From Perkinsus olseni (taxonomy: Eukaryota; Perkinsozoa; Perkinsida): a stretch of DNA of 31,872 nucleotides. Below are positions 20,595 to 31,271 of the stretch, piece after piece. Position 1 is the first letter of the stretch. Every line of letters starts with the position of its first letter. The DNA lies in contig JABANN010000409.1 of the NCBI GenBank assembly GCA_013115125.1, positions 1 through 31,872 on the forward strand, given 5' to 3'. The position numbers and the translations under genes were made by a program. The notes under the pieces are model-generated. The model had not been told where the DNA came from. It ran no database searches and was given only the letters and a program-made list of their open reading frames with translations.

Positions 20595-20858
20595 GGGATG
20601 CCGCCTACATTCATGAGGCACCCCAAGATGCCTAAGTGCTGCACACTTACACTCGGCGCCTCGAGTTGAAGTTCCCTCCAATTCTAACTCGGTAGCAGCA
20701 ACCACGATAGCTGGACCGAGGCTGCCAGTAGCAGCACTGGCTCGTCATTATAAACCACGGAGACACTCGGGAGGAGCGCCGCAACGCCAACACGTCGGTG
20801 GAGTTACTCCGTGACTAAGAAACATTTGTTAGCGTAACATGGCCATGGCTCATCATCA

Positions 20859-22579
20859 TCATATAGGTCCCCGTCGCCTCAGCAACTCGCATACTTCACT
20901 AGGTGTCAGATCCGACTTACCCCTAAGACCTCCCGCCTTGCCCGGCAGGTGGTCGTGTGTGGACACGGCCATCATACAGAGCATCGAGGCGAGGACCAAT
21001 GCAGCTGGAAGGAACCCATGATTGAAGTTGACTACCTGTACTGCTACCCATAAGGAAGGCCACAGTCGACTGTCTCCCGGACTCTTGGAGCCTCTTGACC
21101 ACTATCCGACTGCCCATCCACGCTCCACTGAAGCTGAGCAGCCACACTGCAACCGACGGCAACGGGCAAAGGCGACCGAGAAGGGCAAACTGGAATGATG
21201 TGCCTGATAGAGGCCCCTACTAAGCCGACGTGGATGGATACACCCACTGCTAGAGGTGAAGAGTATCATCCATATGCTAGTAGCAGTAGCAGCTTGAGGA
21301 GCCATGCCAAGCTGGAGTAATAGTGGACCCTGAGGAGAAGAGGCTATAGCGTGCCAGAGGAGGCCTCACCTTTATGAGACCACCCCCAATGCCGAGGCAG
21401 CCAGCACAGACACCAGCAAAGCAGCTGAGGAGGGGGTAGATGATTGTGTTAGCTCTAGTGAAGGCCACACTCAAGCGAGGCAGTCCTGTGTCATCCCGGA
21501 GTTGCCTGACGACCACGCTGATACGCGTGGACCTTGACAGAGAGACCTACTGTCGCTGCAGGAGCCTCCCACGGACAACGACGGTTACAAGGATACACAG
21601 ACCGATCACAGTGCAAATCATAGCCTGAGAAAAGCGGACCTGATTGGCTGTGATCCAGGGTGATCGCGGGGAAACTTGCCTTCTGGGCAGTACCACCGCA
21701 AAAGAGCTCCGCGGGCCCCTCAGCAAGATACAGGAGGGCACCTATAAAGACGACCACGAATGGTGTTCTTGCTACAGCTGATACCACTACCATTAGCGAG
21801 CCACACAAGACATAGAGCCCAAGCCTTGACAGGCTGCAGATTGGCCTCTTCCCGCAGAATTCTCCCCGCCTTGTCGGTATCAAGACCCAAGACGCTTGTA
21901 GCCTGAGTTCACCAGGTCCTCGGACGGAGGACCCCATAAACAGCATCACTTGAGAAGGGTAAGCAGCGACCGGTAGTAAGAGCCTCATCTCGGTTCCACT
22001 GGCACCGCTTCCGATGGTACCATCCTCCTCAGAACGACGGTGCTGCACTGCCTTCCGCAACCTACAGACAACGCTCGTTAAAGCTCCGGAGATATCTGCC
22101 TCACGTCAAGGCTGCTGTGATAGACAATACCAATACAAGACAGGAGAGGATCCCCATACTGGTCATAACTACATTGAGGTAGACCCCCAGCATGGTACCC
22201 ACAAGAGTGACCGGCTCGAGTAAGAGACCAACGTCGAGGTCTATGAGGGGCTGCATGAGCACCAGGCTACGGATCCGAAGCCACCCACAAAGCAGCCAGC
22301 ACCTGGTCGTGGCAAGGATGCCTCTGGCGCAAGTTAAATAGGGTCGCACTGACTGCTACACCATTGATGGCAACCTTCGACAGAGGGACCGCCCAATGGG
22401 CATCTCCCATCAGAGCCACGAAGGCTGGCATGTATAGTGCTCCTGAAAAGAATGGACGAGGAGAGCACGCCAGATCCTCTACCTCCCCCTATGCCGCCTC
22501 CGACTGCCACAGCAGCGCAACCGAAAGCGGAAGCACCAGCCAGAAATACACCAGTCCAGTCAGTCGTGACGATGGACAT
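20859..22579 (-). CDS. TauE/SafE-family anion transporter
   Basis: This is a membrane transporter of the TauE/SafE family, proposed to move sulfite, sulfonates or similar anions. The ATG at 22579 gives MSIVTTDWTGVFLAGASAFG. The first repeat has AVAVGGGIGGG spliced (GTAGAG..TTTTCAG) to GALYMPAFVALMGDAHWAVP, then PLIDLDVGLLLEPVTLVGTM with LGVYLNVV. The middle exons are hydrophobic (RLGLYVLCGSLMVVVSAVAR; QAMICTVIGLCILVTVVV). The second repeat has IIYPLLSCFAGVCAGCLGIG, then GGLIK joined to GPLLLQLGMAPQAATATSIW with MILFTSSSG, the family's hallmark. After AVWLLSFSGAWMGSRIVVK a final helix (FLPAALVLASMLCMMAVS) precedes a hydrophilic tail ending RRRGPI at 20859. The upstream gene's stop is only about 95 bp away. 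Some central junctions (21.6-22.1 kb) are approximate. Confidence 0.85.
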
Positions 22580-22674
22580 CAGGACATAGAGCTGTTGATG
22601 CTTCCCCTCTATGCAAACTCGGACCCAACGGTAGGGCACAGAAAACAAACTGGTACATCCAAGTCAAGCAAGGC

Positions 22675-23913
22675 TCACTGCATCTCCACGTCACTACTGT
22701 CATCATCCTCAGCCGCCTTCTTCTCCCGGTCCGGGTCCATGAACCAAGTGTAGAAATCATCCAACATCACCGGCCATGCTCCACCGGCTATGTCGTAGTC
22801 TGACTTTAGAGTATCTTCATCTCGCATGGCACCAGTGGCAGCCTCCCACAGCATTTGGTACCTATTGAAAATTCCGGTGCTCGAAAGCCCCCACACTGAG
22901 TCTACTTACGTGTCTTTACTAACATTATGACGACACTCCTCCTTCACGAATTGCGCCCATTGGGGATAGAGACTCCAGTGAGGCTTGAGGAAGATGGACC
23001 ACAGTTGCAGGCACCCGTCAATCTACATGCACAAACAAGGAAATTTACAGACAATCTCCAAATACGCTGAAGTCTAATTAGGCACTTGACGATATTCTCA
23101 CAGGAAGTGTCTTCGCTCCAGAGTCCAGCGAGTACGTGAATGCATATCGGTATATCTGCTCGCTCGAATTGCGATCTTCATCGATCTCCTTCCGCAACTC
23201 CGGCAGGGCTTCCCGCAGGCCCTCCATCGAGTCCACTCCAATTCGCTGCATGCCATTGGTCCACTCCGACCTGACAATTTCAGTAGACATACCAGTAGAT
23301 CTATACTTATCCCACAGGAGATTGCGAAGAGAAGAACACCACGTTAGATACCACTCCGAAACCCGCTGTGGAGGCGTCGAAGCTGCCAGGATACTACTTA
23401 GTGAATTCGCCCATGGTCTCTGCCTGGCAATAATACGCGATAGTCAACCAAGCTTCATCCATCGGATCGTCCCCAAGATCATTACATAGCCTAGGAGAAC
23501 GTGCTGTATGTGGATACTGATGCCGACGGCAGCCTCGGAGCTCACCGTTCGATCCCAGCTATCCCGATCGTTCGCCCATCGGGACCTTCGGTACTGGGCG
23601 AAGCATAGTCCGAGAAGAATCGACCAAGCTTCGAGTTGTTAACCTAAACGATAATGTGTAGTTACAACGTGAGATAACAATTAGAACAAATAAGAGGCAT
23701 TGCAAGACAAGTAAGGCAACCTACGATCTACTCTGTAAAACCTCAGACCCGGACTTTTCCAACAGAACCATCTCAGAGACTTTCTACTGTCCTTCTGAGA
23801 TCTACCTTCCTGCGCAAAACACGCTGATGCTCTCGTGTTTCAGAATTGGCTGGAGCCTGGTGACTGCGCTTGTTAGTCGTCCGCTTCAGCCGTTTTGTCG
23901 GAGGGCTGGCCAT
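22675..23913 (-). CDS. DCN1-like cullin neddylation factor
   Basis: DCN1-like proteins act with Ubc12 to promote NEDD8 attachment to cullins. Exons join in phase: MASPPTKRLKRTTNKRSHQ... (start 23913); NNSKLGRFFSDYASP with GRTIGIAGIER; LCNDLGDDPMDEAWLTIAYY; FTKSEWTNGMQRIGVDSMEG with LREALPELRKEI and YRYAFTYSLDSG; IDGCLQLWSIFLKP with QWAQFVKEECRHNVSKDT; and YQMLWEAATGAMRDEDTLKS, then GGAWPVMLDDFYTWFMDP and an acidic tail DDDSSDVEMQ. The PONY-domain landmarks (FT..E...GM..., SKDTW/Y.., GAWPVL.DDF) are all present. The N-terminus is a short Lys/Arg-rich segment with no UBA domain. The donor within the last third (near 23105) is approximate. Confidence 0.92.
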
Positions 23914-24119
23914 GCAAGTGGAACGCAACAATTCACTGCAAAGTGAGGGAAACGGTAGTTCCATCCTACCATCCGCGCCCTGGGCCGAGCAGCCCCGCCG
24001 CATAATAACAAGGGAATAGAGTGGCCAGGACAAACTCTGAGGCTTGCTGTCAATTCCTACGCCTTTACACGCCTACCCCTCGATAACTTCACGAAGAGAT
24101 TTTCACTCTCAACCGGCCG

Positions 24120-24374
24120 TCAGTGAAGGCCCGTCACCCGGAGGAGATCCTTGTCCACAAGTTCGAAAAGTCTATCATCCAAGTTTAGGGTCCCTCCAGC
24201 TTCGACGTTGAACAGGAACACCTTCGACATGTAATTCTGCTTGATCACACCCTCGTAGATGTCTCTGGGGACAGAAATGTTTAATTTCTTCTGAAGAGCA
24301 TCTGGCCACGGGCACTCTGGGGACGGCCCCCCTCCCTTATCCTCAAGGAGGCGTACAATACGCTTGCAATGTGT
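24120..24374 (-). CDS. C-terminal exon of an unidentified gene
   Basis: An 84-codon minus-strand frame without its own early ATG runs to TGA 24120-24122. It includes HCKRIVRLLEDKGGGPSPEC, then ISVPRDIYEGVIKQNYMSKV and FLFNVEAGGTLNLDDRLFEL, ending VDKDLLRVTGLH. Composition and lack of low complexity suggest real coding sequence, presumably the last exon of a gene whose upstream exons lie at 24.4-26.2 kb. I do not recognise the family. It lies about 200 bp from the start of the DCN1-like gene. Confidence 0.45.
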   Translation of the reverse strand, partial: THCKRIVRLLEDKGGGPSPECPWPDALQKKLNISVPRDIYEGVIKQNYMSKVFLFNVEAGGTLNLDDRLFELVDKDLLRVTGLH

Positions 24375-26230
24375 TTATATAGCACATGCACAGGGTATAG
24401 CATTTCTACAGATACGTTCGCCACCATCCTCATCTGAAGTTATTTCCCCCGTTGACAAATGCCTCGTGAGGACGCGCCGCGTCAGTTTGAAGGAGTTATC
24501 CGATCATGATCCTGGGACTACTCCGGCTGATAACAGACGGGATATTAATCAGTTTATTTGTGAGGCGCACCTTTCAGTGAAGATCAAGTACAGTCAAGAT
24601 TTCGCGGCGAAGACTCTAGCTTCACCGGTTCACGGCTCATTCCACTCTTCGCGTTCATCCGCCTCCTCATGGTAAGCGGCTTATTGCTAGTTCGATTGGG
24701 ACTCCAGTGGGTAATAGGAGTTAAGAAGTTCACGAAGGAAGAGGGGCGAGTGATTTGCCGCGAAGTTCAGCTACTGCACGAGAACCTGTGGTGAGATTCC
24801 ACCTGATGTCCACCACGAAGCTATTCGAAGGTTGAACCACGTCTACGACGAACCAATCCTTTCGCAGTCTGTGGTTCTCGCGCACCCTGGAGGCAAGCGT
24901 CGGACATGCTGCAGAGAGTTTGTTGCAATGGAACATCGGCTTGATGGGGAATACTCGTCGCAGCGCCCGATTTTCTGTGCAGCGATCTAACTGTCAGAAG
25001 GTCGAGGGTAGTTGCATTGATATACCAAGAAAGATCAGAAAAACTAGTAATATTGTGATAACAGCACCAGGCTTTGGTCAGGATCGACAAACTATCTGTA
25101 AGTGAGATTTTCGAGGAACTTAGAGCAAGTAACATAGACGTCCGAAAAATTTTGAAGCGTCTTAACGACGCTGGACGTCCTTAGTAAGTACTACGCCACG
25201 GTTCAAAGAAGGCGGTCGCTGCCATACTCTCGCTACGGAGCCAGTGATGAGAATTCCGCGGTCGAAATTATCTGCAGGAGAACGCTGGACCTACTTTGCA
25301 TTTCCTATTCAAAGAGCGACTCGACTTGTAACAACCAGAGTGCCCGGAATCTGAGACATGAGGATACCAGGCTGAGGGCGTGTAACAGATAAGGACCATT
25401 CATACACGTGGCGGACCGAAGTATCGCGATTCTGCTGCGAATGCAAGAGATTGCGGAATTTTTTGTTGTGAATCCCCAACATCGACGCGAACAATGCTGC
25501 CCTACCATTTACTACCGTTGCGCCCGTTCGCTGAGTCCTTGCAAGATCCTGCTCCAGGTGCGCCATCGTGATAAAACATGTCAAGGGCGCCCTCTAGTGA
25601 CCAATGGGCACGCTGTAGATACGACAAAGCGATCTGAGAGGGGTTCCCGGTTCTAGGTTACTTCGAAGACGAATACTATGCAGCTCAGATTTCGACACAC
25701 CAACTCCTCATCACTACCTGCTCGGTTGTGCCACTAATTTCGGCGAACTCGCCAACTAACGCGTTCTGTCTCGCTGTCGTGCCACGTAGAGACGAGGACA
25801 TTAGAGAAGGGAGGTACAGAACTTCCAACCTACTGAGACAAACTATTAGGCAATAGCTCACTTATCCAACCCCGTTCCCCCAAAGAATCGGCCAAGTAAA
25901 GGATGGCCGTCCCGGGAGTACAACTGCGGATTATTTATAACGACTCAACTCAAGATGAGTCTACAAATGCGGCCTGCACAGGTCTTATGCTGACAACAAT
26001 AAACGGTTACAGAGATTTATGGTGCCAGATGACTAAGTTCCTTTGGGAAGGGCATTTGCGCCCGGATATAATAGTAAGACTAATAAAAATAAGATGACTC
26101 GTTCTACTGTGCCTACTTATAACGGTGGGTATGACACCAATTTTATAAGAAACCATTCACAGGGCTTATATCAGCAGATTCTGCCGAGTCTATGACGCCC
26201 TCTTCAACGCGTAAGTTGATAACTTCGGGT
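24375..26230. other. Poorly resolved region, possibly upstream exons of the 24.1-kb gene
   Basis: Open frames of 60-100 codons occur on both strands, including a minus frame at 25309-25584 (MAHLEQDLARTQRTG..., ASMLGIHNKKFRNLLHSQ) and a plus frame at 24364-24675. None matches a family I know and I could not build a consistent spliced gene. The A+T content is higher from about 25.8 to 26.2 kb. No RNA gene or repeat was recognised. Confidence 0.3.
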
Positions 26231-26990
26231 TCAATAACCTGAATGAAAACCAAAACTACGTGGTGTACGATCATTCAAGTGTAGGTTGTGTACTACCTCT
26301 TCTTCGACTGTGTCAGCAACTTTTGATCGAACGTTTTCAGGGATCAAGGAGTCCAAAGAGGAACGACACAACGGACAACACAACCTATCGAGCAGCGAAT
26401 ATACCCTCAGCAGTCTCAACAGATGCCGACATAGGAAGGACTCACTTCCGAGATTTGCAAAACCATTTATTCAAACACTCATGGTGGAAACCATGATGAC
26501 ATGTTCGCAACTGGCAGTCACTCTCCGAGTCCAAGCAGATCGCACATTCAGAATCCGGAGCTCGCGAGCAGGGTGTCGACCAATCAGCAGCCCGAACGCT
26601 ATCAGCGTCGACATTCTCATTCTCTCCATCGAAGTGTACCACAAGCGGCAGTAAGTCGCGCGCAACTACATCGGAATCTGCGGGTACCTGGCGATCATGC
26701 AGGGCTGACTTCACACGAGGCGAGCTTGACACCCACCCTGAAATGCGGAGCCTCCTGTACGCTCAGTCTGCGGTTGACGAAATCATGAGAGTTTTCTCTC
26801 CACCACTGCCTAGCCGAGGCGTGTGCTTGGTTCAGACCGTGTTCCCGGACTTCCTCCACGGAGAGATCACTCGGCCACCACGATCGGACTGCACATCAGG
26901 GATGTCCAACAAGGTGGCCCCGGCTAACACCCTCGCGACGCAAGAAGCACAACTGATTCTCCTTGGATCCCCTCAATTTACTTGAGTCTC
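26231..26990 (-). CDS. RING-H2 finger protein (putative E3 ubiquitin ligase)
   Basis: A RING-H2 domain spans two exons: SECAICLDSESDCQLRTCHH with GFHHECLNKWFCKSRK, then LCCPLCRSSLDSL. Spacing is C-x2-C-x11-C-x-H-x2-H-x2-C-x11-C-x2-C, a full zinc-binding set. The intron between them is GTGAGT..GATAG, about 60 nt, in phase. A helical tail (ENVRSKVADTVEEEVVHNLH) ends HSGY at TGA 26231. Upstream, an acidic exon (VVHFDGENENVDADSVRAAD) and a likely earlier exon (LSVEEVREHGLNQAHASARQ) belong to the gene. The start codon is not resolved; 26990 is an outer estimate. No transmembrane segment is apparent. RING-H2 proteins typically recruit ubiquitin-charged E2s. Confidence 0.78.
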
Positions 26991-26999
26991 ACGTGTGTT

Positions 27000-27634
27000 T
27001 CAGAGACCACCAACGCCCGTACTACCCGTTAAGATAACATCGACATCCATGGCAACCTCAGCGATGCACACGTGAGCCGGTCTGCCGCCAACTGATGCCC
27101 TAGAAAGCTCGATCCCTCCGCCCGGTCGACAAGAAACCGGGCACGCCGCCGAAACAGCCCGTCGGACATAGGAAGAGAAGAGTGACTGACCAAAGCACAC
27201 GTCAGTTGCCGTATCCAAATAGACGCCGGGACTCACCCAGACGGAAGCGATGCCTGACATCTGTTTAGGAGATGCTCCTGCAGCGTCCGACACCTAGCCA
27301 AACAACAATGACTGTTGCACTGGAGACACATAACTACTACCTGCTCGGATGAGGACGATTCCTCCATCCATTCGCCAGCCGGCGATCCCGGCGGAGCTCT
27401 GATGCCGGGCACAGGAGTTCCAGCTTCACTCGAGTCGGTTATCTCCGAGCCTGGGGAGGAAGATTCTGCTTCAACGCTCTGGCATCCCCTGGAGAGCTTA
27501 CCACGCTCATGGGGCATGGGCATGTTGGATTGCTGGAGATGAGCTGGAAGTATCAACCGTGAAGGCATACAAAGGTTGAGTTGGTTGATTACTAAAAAGC
27601 GGTAAAAAGCTGAAATGCTCCTTCCCAGAAACAC
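27000..27634 (-). CDS. Small Ser/Glu-rich protein with a Cys cluster, unrecognised
   Basis: A minus-strand frame holds MPMPHERGKLSRGCQSVEAE, a Ser/Pro/Glu-rich linker and VVMCLQCNSHCCLARCRTLQ, then EHLLNRCQASLPSG followed by a GTGAGT donor. A second possible exon (SLFSSYVRRAVSAACPVS... ending ILTGSTGVGGL) reaches a stop near 27000. The Cys-rich segment could bind zinc, but spacing fits no family I can name. The start (27526 for the MPMPH methionine, or further upstream) and the second exon are tentative. Confidence 0.35.
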
Positions 27635-28437
27635 AAGCTACCTTACAGAGAGCGAGAACTACTCCACTTCGAATATGATGAGCAACCCAACACGATGAAA
27701 AGAAAGAAAAACTGTCCGAAACTTCCCAGACTACGGGGGCTACAACGGAAACTCGGCGTGCCGGTAGCAGCAGCACCTATCACTATGCTACAACCGGGGA
27801 ATGATGCACATAGGAGTCAAGCACCGCAGCAACTGTCTTACAAGCAAAAACATGGCGATTGCCAATACCGCCCATTCTGCTCGGGCGCCTTGAAGCAGCG
27901 AGCGGATCTGACACACACGAGCTCACCGATTTCACCAGAGCTCCGATGCTGAGACTCCAAAAGCATGGAAAAGTACTCGTCGGACGATACGAAGACACCC
28001 TCGGAGCAATTGATGCTCTCAATGGCAACGACGAGGAAGCTATCTTGTTACTGTGATATCTTGTTATGGTGTTATCGATGTATCGACGGAATCGATACAA
28101 TGCGGCGTCACAAGCAACTAACCCTGGCGTGACGGCTTGATACTCGCATGCCACAGCTGCCGCAGAAAAGCAGTAGTAGTACAGCAATAGTAGCAAGTAA
28201 AGAGTAAGTTGGAAAATGATAGCAATACCGGTCGGCTGAAGTCGGGCGGTTATGGAGCGACAACACGGTCACGTACGCAACGTAGTAAGCCAGGAGACCA
28301 ATGCGTGAGCCATCCACGCTCAAGCTCTCCGTCAATGGTGAAGGCCGACCTTAGTGGCACGATAGAATCGCGCACAATGAGCACTAAAAATGGACAAGCC
28401 AGCACAGCCACAACTGCAAGCCCTACTCTTCCTACTG
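27635..28437 (+). pseudogene. Degraded copy of the short plus-strand reading frame at 30342
   Basis: From about 27711 the sequence parallels the frame that starts at 30342 (shared blocks such as GAAACTTC, TATGCTAC, GATTGCCAATAC), but the ATG is CTG here and the reading frame closes early; further stretches to about 28060 align only loosely. It lies just downstream of the low-complexity gene, as its partner does in the second unit. The rest of the interval to 28437 shows no other gene. Confidence 0.4.
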
Positions 28438-30050
28438 CTAACCGCCACCACCCCTGACGTAAGTACGCGAAGACCAAGTATCCCCGTAGGCGCCAGGCAT
28501 AGTATTCGTCAGAGGAGCGTCAGACTGGGGCACCACACCACCGCTAGGAGAGTATCCACCGCGGGTGATAGCGTATGCACGGCTGGGACCATCCAGAGGC
28601 ATACCAGCAGGGTGATACGTCGTCATATGACCGTAGCCTTGACTAGCATACTCACCATAGTACGGCCTGGCTTGATAGGGTATGCCACCACCAGGGGGAT
28701 TACCATGACCATGACGGGCCGGCACCTCCATCTCAGCGTAACCATAGTCCCAACTGCCTCGATAGAGCGTGTGGTGATAGCCTTCTTGATGATCAGCGGT
28801 GGAGCGTAGCGGCGGTTGACGCGTCGAACAGTGTATCGCGAAGGGAGGCCCCGGCTGAGGAGAAGGGGGGATGCGGGCGGCGTGACAAGCCTGTTGTCGG
28901 AGATCTGATCGCATAGTACAGACGCCCGAGACCTGCTGTTGTTGCTGCTCATTGAATGAAGGACAATAGCGATTGGCGCCCTCGGAGAAGACGGAGTCCC
29001 GCCGCTGATGATGATAGGCGAAGCCTGTGTAGGTAGGCTGAGCAGCAGCAGGCATAGGAGGGCATGGCTGCTGGTGGGGCTGTACCATCCCGGGATGCTG
29101 CGGGCCAGCATCGGGATAGAAGAACTGCGGTGGATGACCATAGGTGACGGTCGGGGTCGGGCCACAACCCATCGAGTATGGCGAGCATTCACCGTAAGGA
29201 GAGTTACCATCAATGGCTGGTGGAGAGGCAACACTGTAGTAGACCCCAGAGTACATCTGACTGGCATGGTAGTATCCATCATAAGCTGCTGCTGCTGCTG
29301 CTGTCGGTGGTGGTGGTGGCTGATGATGGACAAAGCCGCTGTGCGCTCTCGGATCCACGGCGTAATACCCGTCCTCGATGTAAGGCCGATCATCGCAGGA
29401 GCCATGCCACCCAAAAGAACCGTTCGTGCCCTTCTGCACGCCATACACGAAATCCGTAGCAGCAGGCGCCTCCGACCCTCGACGACTGACCGACGATCCG
29501 CCACTTTCGCTACTCGCAAGAGTAGAGGTGTTACCAATACTCAGCTGTCGTGAGGATGGGCATTTATCCACCGCCAAAACGCGCCGACGAGAATGAGATG
29601 AGCTCCTCGATGAGAGAGGCGCCGACGATTTCAATGACCGCCAAGTCGGCCTACCCGTCCAGCGTGGCTGGGGCAGCATCGGGGCCTTGAGCCTCGGGTA
29701 CTGGGCATACGCACTGCTGAATTCGAGTGCCATCCAAGTGAGACAAAGATGCACTGAAGCCCAATGGAACTTTACGGGAAGGCATTACAGCGAGAACAGC
29801 AAGGTAACCGAGCGATAAGGACTGACCTCGATGTTCCTGTCTGCGACAAGGGATCAGCAACAGGAGCAAACCAAGGAAACCCAGTCATCGCCCGAAAGTT
29901 CGGGTGATGCTCCGTACGCCACCTTTTCTGTCGGTGGCAACCCAAGTGGGTTGACGGGAGAAGCAAACACACCTCCGCCGCCGCCGGTATTCTTCGAACT
30001 CGACTGAGTAGATCTCCAGAAACACGGGACATGACTCACGAGAGAGCTTG
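28438..30050 (-). CDS. Pro/Gly/Tyr/Gln-rich low-complexity protein, copy 1
   Basis: A single long exon (29754-28438, about 430 codons) encodes a disordered protein rich in Pro, Gly, Tyr, Gln, Ser and His, with a poly-Ala run after PPPPPT, an EQQQQQ tract and motifs such as SWDYGYAEMEVPARHGHG, PYYGEYASQGYGHMTTYHP and FAYHHQRRDSV. The C-terminus is YVRGGGG. The composition is like prion-like or RNA-granule proteins, but no RNA-binding domain is visible. A short upstream exon (about 30050-29840, with NPLGLPPTEKVAYGASPELS) is likely; the start codon is not resolved. A near copy follows 2.8 kb upstream in transcription. A 304-codon alternative frame on the same strand is a shadow. Confidence 0.7.
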
Positions 30051-30341
30051 GCAAGTGAGACGTCCACGATTAACTTGTCATGCAACCATTGGCAACTGCT
30101 ATCATAACGACGACGACATGGCAGTACCTAGCCCTTGGCCGACTCCCGCCCTAACAAGCTCAATCCTATCATCTGGGCCACAAGGCAGCGGACACGCCCC
30201 TCACGCAGGAGACGAGCGACTAAGGCAAAATAAACGCGAAATCAAGCGTCACGAGATGAGCGGTCGAAAAAAGCATGAAGTACGCAACCCAGGGAACCAC
30301 ACCCAGAATATAATGAACGCAACACTACATACAGAAAAAAC
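30051..30341. other. Spacer between the low-complexity gene and the short plus-strand frame
   Basis: About 290 bp separates the probable 5' end of the low-complexity gene copy 1 and the ATG at 30342. It would carry the promoter of one or both. No specific element was recognised. Confidence 0.3.
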
Positions 30342-30611
30342 ATGTCTGAAACTTCTGAGACGGATGCTACGGAAACTCATCGACCGGCGGCAGCGTCCAG
30401 TATGCTACCACCGGGGAGTAGTGCTCCTCAGGAGCCTGACACTCGGCCAATGACAACAGCTACTGTACTGGCAATGCACTGTTACGATTGCCAATACCTA
30501 CTACCGGTAGTAAGCCGAGAAAAGTTAATACGACGAGCTACGCACACCGCTAACAAGAAAGCTTCAATATTACGACTCCTAAAGCACGTAAAAGCCGTTT
30601 TCAGGCAGTAA
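30342..30611 (+). CDS. Short reading frame with Ser/Thr/Pro-rich N-terminus, unrecognised
   Basis: An 89-codon frame starts MSETSETDATETHRPAAASS, has a C-x2-C in MHCYDCQYLLPV and a basic C-terminus (RLLKHVKAVFRQ). A diverged, degraded partner lies at 27711 in the neighbouring duplicate unit, so the segment duplicated together with the low-complexity gene. Because the partner is broken, it may be an unselected frame or a short exon rather than a functional gene. Confidence 0.35.
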   Translation: MSETSETDATETHRPAAASSMLPPGSSAPQEPDTRPMTTATVLAMHCYDCQYLLPVVSREKLIRRATHTANKKASILRLLKHVKAVFRQ

Positions 30612-31271
30612 ATGACACTTTACAGCAAATGATGCCGCCAGTGCCAATCAGGACACCAAAACACGACACGCGATCAGATAACCACGTAGTCAACGTGCGC
30701 AGGCCTCCAGTGATGAGAGTGATGATATAAAAAGTGCCAATACGGCAGAGCTGTTATATACCACGAAAACTTGAGTCGAATGCTGCCTCTAATGACGCCA
30801 CATTCTACCGCTTCTTGAGACTGGATCGTTCTAGTTGAGAGAGGTCTAGGGTTGAGTTCATGGGAGAATCCCGGAATACCAAAAAGTCTGTGATGAGACG
30901 CGATACATAACCAGCCACGAGCAGACGGCCATAACGTGGCTGCTGCTGATCGATGGTGATGGTAATAACGATACTAGATGCGCCATGTAGTCTAACGATA
31001 CAACTGTTACATAAGTATAGCTTGCAGTAGTACAGATCGATACAGGACTAGTAGAAGACAAATGATAGCAATCACTGTCCTACTGATAAGGCTTCTGCAG
31101 TGTGAAACTATTAAGCACGCAGAACAGTAGTAGCAGCAGCAGCAGCCCTAATTACGGTATGAACTTCGAGAGAAATATGGTTCAACAAAATCTTCGCAAG
31201 GAGTAGAGCTGCAGAGATAGGTTAGGCAGTACAGCCTAAGACAACTACGAACCCTAGATCTCATAGTCTTC
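30612..31271. other. Intergenic region downstream of the second low-complexity gene
   Basis: About 660 bp follows the short plus-strand frame up to the stop of copy 2 of the low-complexity gene. It has a simple AGC-rich tract (about 31125-31148) and no convincing coding frame. Presumably it holds the 3' UTR of copy 2. Confidence 0.4.

Noticed and set aside
23530-23580. GGGATCGAAC sequence on the minus strand near 23545, like a reversed box B
   Set aside because: It falls in the coding exon for GIAGIER of the DCN1-like gene and lacks the adjacent GAGGTC block of the other tRNA-like sites.
24690-25000. Plus-strand peptide VKKFTKEEGRVICREVQLLH resembling a protein kinase VAIK/alpha-C segment
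   Set aside because: No glycine loop upstream, no HRD or DFG motif downstream in any frame, and no consistent splicing; the resemblance is too short.
28623-29537. 304-codon alternative minus-strand frame within the low-complexity gene
   Set aside because: It overlaps the frame shared with the tandem copy; the duplicated copy preserves the other frame, and this one has only biased composition.
31125-31148. AGC-rich run as a regulatory or CRISPR-type repeat
   Set aside because: It is a short simple tract without spacers or a conserved unit; an ordinary microsatellite.
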